Positions 59,241 to 64,000 of a DNA stretch of 64,000 bases are shown here, piece after piece. Below the pieces are notes generated by a model. That model saw nothing but the letters and a program-made list of their open reading frames with translations, was not told the origin of the DNA and did no database searches. Origin of the DNA: Mucilaginibacter sp. OK098. GTDB taxonomy: Bacteria > Bacteroidota > Bacteroidia > Sphingobacteriales > Sphingobacteriaceae. Where the stretch lies: the NCBI RefSeq assembly GCF_900142915.1, contig NZ_FRCM01000009.1, positions 62,001 through 126,000 on the forward strand, read 5' to 3'. Within the stretch, counting starts at the first letter, position 1; each line of letters opens with the position of its first letter. A program made the translations under genes and the position numbers.

Positions 59241-60821
59241 TTATTTTATCAACCACATTGATTGGTAAATATCGTCAGAACCACCGTATTGGCTTGTTAC
59301 TGCTGCATTATAATTTTTCGAATTTGCAGATCTTTCATTTACAGGGTACTGGTATCTTAAAGGTATCTTACCATTTACGGTGTTACCAGGGCCAATATCA
59401 AACGCTGGCACACCGGTACGGCGCCACTGATAGTACGCCTCCAAACCTGAGTTACGGGCAAAAGCAAGATATTTTTGTATTAATATTTGGTTTAAACCAG
59501 CAGCATTATTTCCGGCATATTTAACGACCGACTGATTATAATATCCATTATAACTAAAGTGCACTGTATAGGTAATATCATCATATAAAATTCCAAAATA
59601 ACTTTTCTGGAAAGTAATGGAATTGGCGCCGTCTTTAACACCATAGAAACCTAGATCGGCATTGATACCGTTTTTATACCATGCTTCAGCATCGCCTGCT
59701 GCCCAGCCACGGTTTAAACCTTCAGCAATATTGAAGCACATTTCAGGATAACTTATGATGAACGTATTTTCGCCGGTTAGGGTTTCATAATAACGATGGC
59801 GGCCTATCAATGAAATTTTTTGCTGCTGTATTAATTGAGCCATAGCACTCAATGCCTGGCCTGACGCACCACCAACAAATGAGCTATAAGAAGTATCGGC
59901 AAAACCCAAACCGCGGGCAGGTTCAGCAACTTCCAGCGCACGCAAATCGTTCAGCGAAGCCAGGGTGTTCAGGTAAGTTGCAGCCATGTTATCGCGTGTT
60001 GCATCATTACCATAGTTCCTGGGGCTATTTGGATAGATAGAGAACACGCCGTCGTAAACATGCTGCAAGTTGTCACCCATCGATGACATCAGAGGATATT
60101 TAGAAGGATTTGACAATATTGCGGAAAACTGCGAAGCAACATTCAAATCAGCATCGGTGCTAACCTTTTTGCTTAAAGCAATTAGTACCCTTAACCTGAA
60201 TGCGTTAACTGCTTTTTGCCATTTTGTTAAGTCGCCTGCGAAGTAGATGTCGTAAGTAGCAGGAATCGAGTAAGTACCGCTGGTTAATGCATTAACTGAA
60301 TTCATATCCCCAAAATCAGTGTTTGCTGATTCAAGCAATGCCAAAGCGTTTATGAATATTTGTTTCTGCTTATCATATGCAGGCGTTGGGTTTTTTAAAC
60401 CTTGCAATGCCTCGGTCATCGGCACATCGCCAACCTTAAGGCTCATGCTTACAAAATAATAGGCCCTGAAAAATTTAGCCAAGGCCTGGTATGGTTTTGA
60501 AAGGGTAGCACTTAGTTTGCCCGCTTCAGTTTCCATCGCAACAACATTATTCAATGTAGTGTAATTAAAACCCGCGCTGCCTGTCCAATATTGGTTGCTA
60601 CCGTAATAGGTATAGTTAATTGCTGTGAACTGGCTCGCTTTTTCTTCGTCGCCAAACGGGGCTACAAACATATCCTGTTCTATATTCGGTAATAATAAGC
60701 TTGGTGAAATACCCGTTATTGGCAGGTTTTTGTTCACAACATCCGCATCGAATTCCTTTTTACAACCCGATACTGCTACCAGGAATGCTAAGGAAGCTAT
60801 GGTTAATTTTAATGTTTTCAT
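59241..60821 (-). CDS. SusD/RagB-family outer-membrane lipoprotein
   Basis: The product is 526 residues. It has a lipoprotein signal (IASLAFLVAVSGCKKE), so Cys19 is the lipidated residue. The rest is rich in helical repeats typical of SusD: YYGSNQYWTGSAGFNYTTLN, AVNAFRLRVLIALSKKV, GLEAYYQWRRTGVPAFDIGP and SMWLIK. SusD binds glycans or other nutrients at the cell surface with SusC. It is 39 bp downstream of the SusC-like gene. Confidence 0.93.
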   Translation of the reverse strand: MKTLKLTIASLAFLVAVSGCKKEFDADVVNKNLPITGISPSLLLPNIEQDMFVAPFGDEEKASQFTAINYTYYGSNQYWTGSAGFNYTTLNNVVAMETEAGKLSATLSKPYQALAKFFRAYYFVSMSLKVGDVPMTEALQGLKNPTPAYDKQKQIFINALALLESANTDFGDMNSVNALTSGTYSIPATYDIYFAGDLTKWQKAVNAFRLRVLIALSKKVSTDADLNVASQFSAILSNPSKYPLMSSMGDNLQHVYDGVFSIYPNSPRNYGNDATRDNMAATYLNTLASLNDLRALEVAEPARGLGFADTSYSSFVGGASGQALSAMAQLIQQQKISLIGRHRYYETLTGENTFIISYPEMCFNIAEGLNRGWAAGDAEAWYKNGINADLGFYGVKDGANSITFQKSYFGILYDDITYTVHFSYNGYYNQSVVKYAGNNAAGLNQILIQKYLAFARNSGLEAYYQWRRTGVPAFDIGPGNTVNGKIPLRYQYPVNERSANSKNYNAAVTSQYGGSDDIYQSMWLIK

Positions 60822-60860
60822 TTTAATGTTTTTTTAGTCGTTAAAAAATATTTAAACCGC

Positions 60861-63800
60861 TTAATAAACAACGTTTATGTTAAAGCCAACACTCCTGGTT
60901 GTAGGGCTTTGCAGGTTATATTCAAGGTGAGCGTTACCTAGTTGATCGCGGCCGGGATACTGATCAACATCAATATCTTTATATCCTGAGTGGAAGAAAT
61001 AAAGCAGGTTACGTCCAACTAAGGAAAAATCTATTTTTGCGAGGTGTAATTTTTGCACCATAGATTTTGGCAGTGAATAGCCGATCACAACTTCTCTTAA
61101 TTTAGCATAAGTCCTGCTGATTACTGTATGTTCAGGGTCGTTATAAAAGCTGCTTACATAATCCTGAACATATTTAACAGGGGTAGTATTCGGAGAAAAT
61201 TGCAACTGACCTAAGTTTGTTATAACACCGGTAGTAGGATCATATTTAATAGCCGTGCTGCCTGCAGAAAGCGTAACACCATCATGACCTAAAATTGGTG
61301 TACCATCGGCATAAACCGCACCTCTAAATCCGGGATCACCCCAATGCTGCGACTCGTACAAACGGGCAGCGCCTATTACACCTTCATCGGTATTTGCGCC
61401 ACGGCCACCTTCAACCAGTTTACGATATACACGGTCCTGAATTTTACCACCTACTGCACCGTCAAACTGGAAGGAAAGGCTAAATTGCTTATATTTAAAT
61501 TTGTTGTTAATACCCCAGCTAAAATCAGGGTCGGCATTCCCTAAGTATTGGGCAACAGGTAAATACATTGGCAAACCTGATGAATCATGAATAACCCTGC
61601 CATCAGGAGATTTTGCTTCTTGCGCACCATATAATTTATCTACACGGTCGCCGATATGGAAGAATTGGGCATATGTACCATTTAACTGGCTTGGAAATTG
61701 ATCGTATACTTCTTTATAAGTTCCTACGTTCACTAACACATCCCACCTAAAATCAGTAGAAAGGACTGGATTACCGCTTACAGAAAACTCGAAACCTGTT
61801 CTTTTTGTAGCAAACCCGTTGGTTACAAAGCTTTGTGCACTACCGTTAGTTTCAGAACTTGAGGCCGTAAATATTTTCGGACCGTCTTTATAGATGAAAT
61901 AAGTACTTGATAAACCAATACGATCTCTCAGGAAGCGTATATCAAAACCAGCTTCGTAGTTTGAACGGGTAGATGGTTTCAAACTTGGGTCAATTGCATA
62001 AGTAGGGGCGGTAGCAATGGTGACGTTATTGCTCGACTTGCCTAAGTTATATGCAGGAGGGGATGAAACATAAGCAGGGCCACCATAGTTAGTCTGGTAG
62101 TCAGTTCCGTAACCGGCAGCGTTACCTGCCTGGCCGATATATGCAGAAGTACCGCCTTCTTTTACGTTAGCATAACTTGCCCTTACTTTTAAGAAAGATA
62201 CAGCTTCAGGAAGTTTAACGTAATCAGATATCGGTGTGCTTGCGCTTACAGATGGATAAAAATATGACTGGTTTTGCAACGCCGACGATTTTTCGTTACG
62301 GGCTGTAGCAGTAATAGTAAAATATTTTTTGAACGTAATGTCGGCAGAGGCATACTCGCTCAGCGTAATCATATTCGAGTCAAAATTATAGACCTTTAAC
62401 GGGTTTATTGAGTTTTGGAAAGTATAAACGTCATGGATCAATAACTGGTCGGTTGAAGTGTACAATGAAGTGTATTTCAAGTTGCGCAAGGTAGAACCTG
62501 CTAATGCATAGATGCTAAATCCACTTTTTGCAATGTTATTAAAGTTATATTTTAACAACAGGTCTGTGTTATTATCAAACAGGTCTCTGCGGTCTTCCCG
62601 GTAGTTCCCATGGTTATGCTCATCTCCGTAAGGGTGCGCAGAAAATGGTTCTTTTTCAGTCCTTAAAACATTGTAAGTACTAACGTTTGAACGGATGGTT
62701 ATATCAAAATCTTTGTTTGGGCTATAAGTAAAAGCTGCCCAGCCATACACATCGTTTTTATAATGACCTCTCAGCCACTCGTAGCTTTGGAAAAACGGGT
62801 TATGGTAACGCTTGTATTCCACGAAGTAGGATTGAATGCCTTCTTTTCCGGGCTGCCAGTAGTTCCGCACATCGTTTAGCCCCCAATCGGCGCCGGTCCA
62901 GATATCAATGTTATAGATAATACTGTTCGGGCCGTAAACAACATCGGGAATATTGTCGGTAAACTGACGGTTATAATTCAGGTTACCTTCAACTTTAAAC
63001 TTTTTGCTGAAGTTATAGCTGGCAAGAATGTTAAAGTTAACAGTATTTAATTTTGTATTTGGTGTGATACCTGTTTGATGGCCATCAGTAATCGACATCC
63101 GAACATTCGACTTATCGGTTGTCGCAGAAAAAGCGACGTTATTGCTGGTTAAAACACCTGTTTGCAAAAAGTTTTGCAAGTTGTTTGCGCCTCTTGTTAT
63201 CCACGGGATTGGCTTATAATGGCCAGTAAATTTCGACCCGTCTTTGAAGGTGGTAGTATAAGTTTGGGTTGGGTCATAAGGGCTGTTATATTGAGGAAGT
63301 AACAATCCGGAGTTTAACCGCGGGCCCCAAACGTCATAATCACCATCGTTAACACCACCACCGGCGCCATCGCCAAATGCATACTTGTCATAGTCACCAC
63401 CACCGTAATTGGTTTGAACCTTTGGGATGGTAAGAAAACCTGCAGTTAATTGCGTGCTCGAATTAAATTCAATTGTAAAGCCCTTGCTGTCTTTTTTGGC
63501 TCTTTTTGTGGTAATTAAAATAGCACCGTTAATGCCACGGCTACCATAAATTGCAGCAGCAGTAGGGCCTTTTAGTATGGTATAGGTTTCTATATCGTCC
63601 GGGCTTATATTTTGCGTATCGGTATTGATTGGAATACCATCAACAACATAAAAGTTTAAAGGTGATCCCCGGAGTAATACAGTTGGGGCAGCTAAGAGCT
63701 CCTGGTTGATACCTACGTTTAAACCGGAAATTTTACCTGTTAAACCATTAATGGCGTTAGGCTCACGCGCTTTGGTAACTTCTGCTCCATTAAGTTCCTG

Positions 63801-64000
63801 AACTGAGTAACCTAATCTTTTGGTTTCTCTTTTAATACCTAAAGCTGTTACTACAACTTCATTTAATATTCTGGAATCATCAGCCATCGTCACGTTGTAA
63901 TTGGTCTGGTCGCCTATGGTTATTTCCTGTGTTACAAAGCCCAGGAATTTAAACACAAGCACCTGGCCTTTTTCAGCGGTGAACAGGAAACTGCCGTTAA
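60861..64000 (-). CDS. SusC/RagA-family TonB-linked receptor, partial
   Basis: The gene runs off the right edge; reading continues in frame to 64000 (NGSFLFTAEKGQ precedes VLVFKFLGF). At least 1045 residues are present: the end of the carboxypeptidase-like domain (FVTQEITIGDQTNYNVTMAD), the SusC plug (NEVVVTALGIKRETKRLGYS, then VLLRGSPLNFYVVDGIPINT, IYGSRGINGAILITTKRAK) and the beta-barrel ending GFNINVVY. It pairs with the SusD-like gene for uptake of an unidentified polymer or peptide. Confidence 0.95.
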   Translation of the reverse strand, partial: NGSFLFTAEKGQVLVFKFLGFVTQEITIGDQTNYNVTMADDSRILNEVVVTALGIKRETKRLGYSVQELNGAEVTKAREPNAINGLTGKISGLNVGINQELLAAPTVLLRGSPLNFYVVDGIPINTDTQNISPDDIETYTILKGPTAAAIYGSRGINGAILITTKRAKKDSKGFTIEFNSSTQLTAGFLTIPKVQTNYGGGDYDKYAFGDGAGGGVNDGDYDVWGPRLNSGLLLPQYNSPYDPTQTYTTTFKDGSKFTGHYKPIPWITRGANNLQNFLQTGVLTSNNVAFSATTDKSNVRMSITDGHQTGITPNTKLNTVNFNILASYNFSKKFKVEGNLNYNRQFTDNIPDVVYGPNSIIYNIDIWTGADWGLNDVRNYWQPGKEGIQSYFVEYKRYHNPFFQSYEWLRGHYKNDVYGWAAFTYSPNKDFDITIRSNVSTYNVLRTEKEPFSAHPYGDEHNHGNYREDRRDLFDNNTDLLLKYNFNNIAKSGFSIYALAGSTLRNLKYTSLYTSTDQLLIHDVYTFQNSINPLKVYNFDSNMITLSEYASADITFKKYFTITATARNEKSSALQNQSYFYPSVSASTPISDYVKLPEAVSFLKVRASYANVKEGGTSAYIGQAGNAAGYGTDYQTNYGGPAYVSSPPAYNLGKSSNNVTIATAPTYAIDPSLKPSTRSNYEAGFDIRFLRDRIGLSSTYFIYKDGPKIFTASSSETNGSAQSFVTNGFATKRTGFEFSVSGNPVLSTDFRWDVLVNVGTYKEVYDQFPSQLNGTYAQFFHIGDRVDKLYGAQEAKSPDGRVIHDSSGLPMYLPVAQYLGNADPDFSWGINNKFKYKQFSLSFQFDGAVGGKIQDRVYRKLVEGGRGANTDEGVIGAARLYESQHWGDPGFRGAVYADGTPILGHDGVTLSAGSTAIKYDPTTGVITNLGQLQFSPNTTPVKYVQDYVSSFYNDPEHTVISRTYAKLREVVIGYSLPKSMVQKLHLAKIDFSLVGRNLLYFFHSGYKDIDVDQYPGRDQLGNAHLEYNLQSPTTRSVGFNINVVY

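Noticed and set aside
1..64000. rRNA, tRNA, prophage, or secondary-metabolite cluster
   Set aside because: I looked for T-loop-like GTTCGA patterns, phage genes and megasynthase motifs and found none that hold up. A covariance-model tRNA scan would be decisive.

Overview
The window is a chromosomal segment of a Bacteroidota bacterium, most likely from the Sphingobacteriaceae (Mucilaginibacter or Pedobacter type). The evidence is a SusC/SusD pair, TonB-dependent receptors with carboxypeptidase-like N-domains, a PafA-type phosphatase, start codons without Shine-Dalgarno sequences, and promoters of the Bacteroidota form TTT(G/C)-N20-TAnnTTTG. The genus is an inference. I see no rRNA, tRNA, CRISPR array, prophage or transposase gene. 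About 60 protein genes are supported.

Layout. 0-8 kb: gltX, a four-helix-bundle-like protein, two membrane proteins, a PepSY-like protein, a CE2-like esterase and a DUF6515 protein. 8.4-16.4 kb: a minus-strand thiamin cluster behind a TPP riboswitch, reading TonB receptor, PnuC/PnuT-type transporter, acyl-CoA-dehydrogenase-like flavoprotein, PafA phosphatase, ThiE-like protein and a thiamin-pyrophosphokinase-like protein. 16.4-27.3 kb: aspS, an M20 amidohydrolase, an AraC regulator, a cyclase-family protein, a WbsX/GH99-like protein and mfd. 27.4-33 kb: small membrane proteins, the Nif3-like and zinc-ribbon pair, and a radical SAM protein. 33-36 kb: a sensory operon made of a small CPPxC-tailed protein, a seven-helix membrane protein, a HisKA_3 kinase and a LuxR-type regulator. 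36-45 kb: LUD protein, ftsH, rsfS and birA, then two DsbD-like genes, pfkA and a HigBA toxin-antitoxin pair. 45.5-53 kb: a kinase lacking its ATPase domain, then rpsP-rimM, trmD and rplS, which are classically one operon but are here separated by an XRE regulator locus, two VOC proteins and an ECF sigma locus. 53-64 kb: Lrp, RidA and aminotransferase genes, a PAS/GAF kinase, then a minus-strand SusC-SusD-(truncated gene)-GDPD operon that runs off the right edge.

The most unusual feature is the intergenic DNA. Nearly every gap over about 80 bp holds a long imperfect inverted repeat built from short near-repeated words (forms of CTTTCGGACTTCC, ATCAAGA, TGAACCATGA, TCATTGCGAG and others). Several different families occur, often one per gap, and the arms often reach into the 3' ends of genes. 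Some supply the -33 promoter element of the next gene (gltX, aspS). In the thiamin cluster all four large gaps carry one, each from a different family.

Three compact regulatory arrangements can be read directly. The XRE locus has a consensus promoter overlapped by two TGTAAA-N6-TTTACA-like palindromes 21 bp apart. The ECF sigma gene and the pair behind it share a GCAACC-N13/14-GCATTATA promoter motif. The rplS leader has one hairpin arm that can pair with either of two identical 10-nt copies, the second of which touches the start codon.
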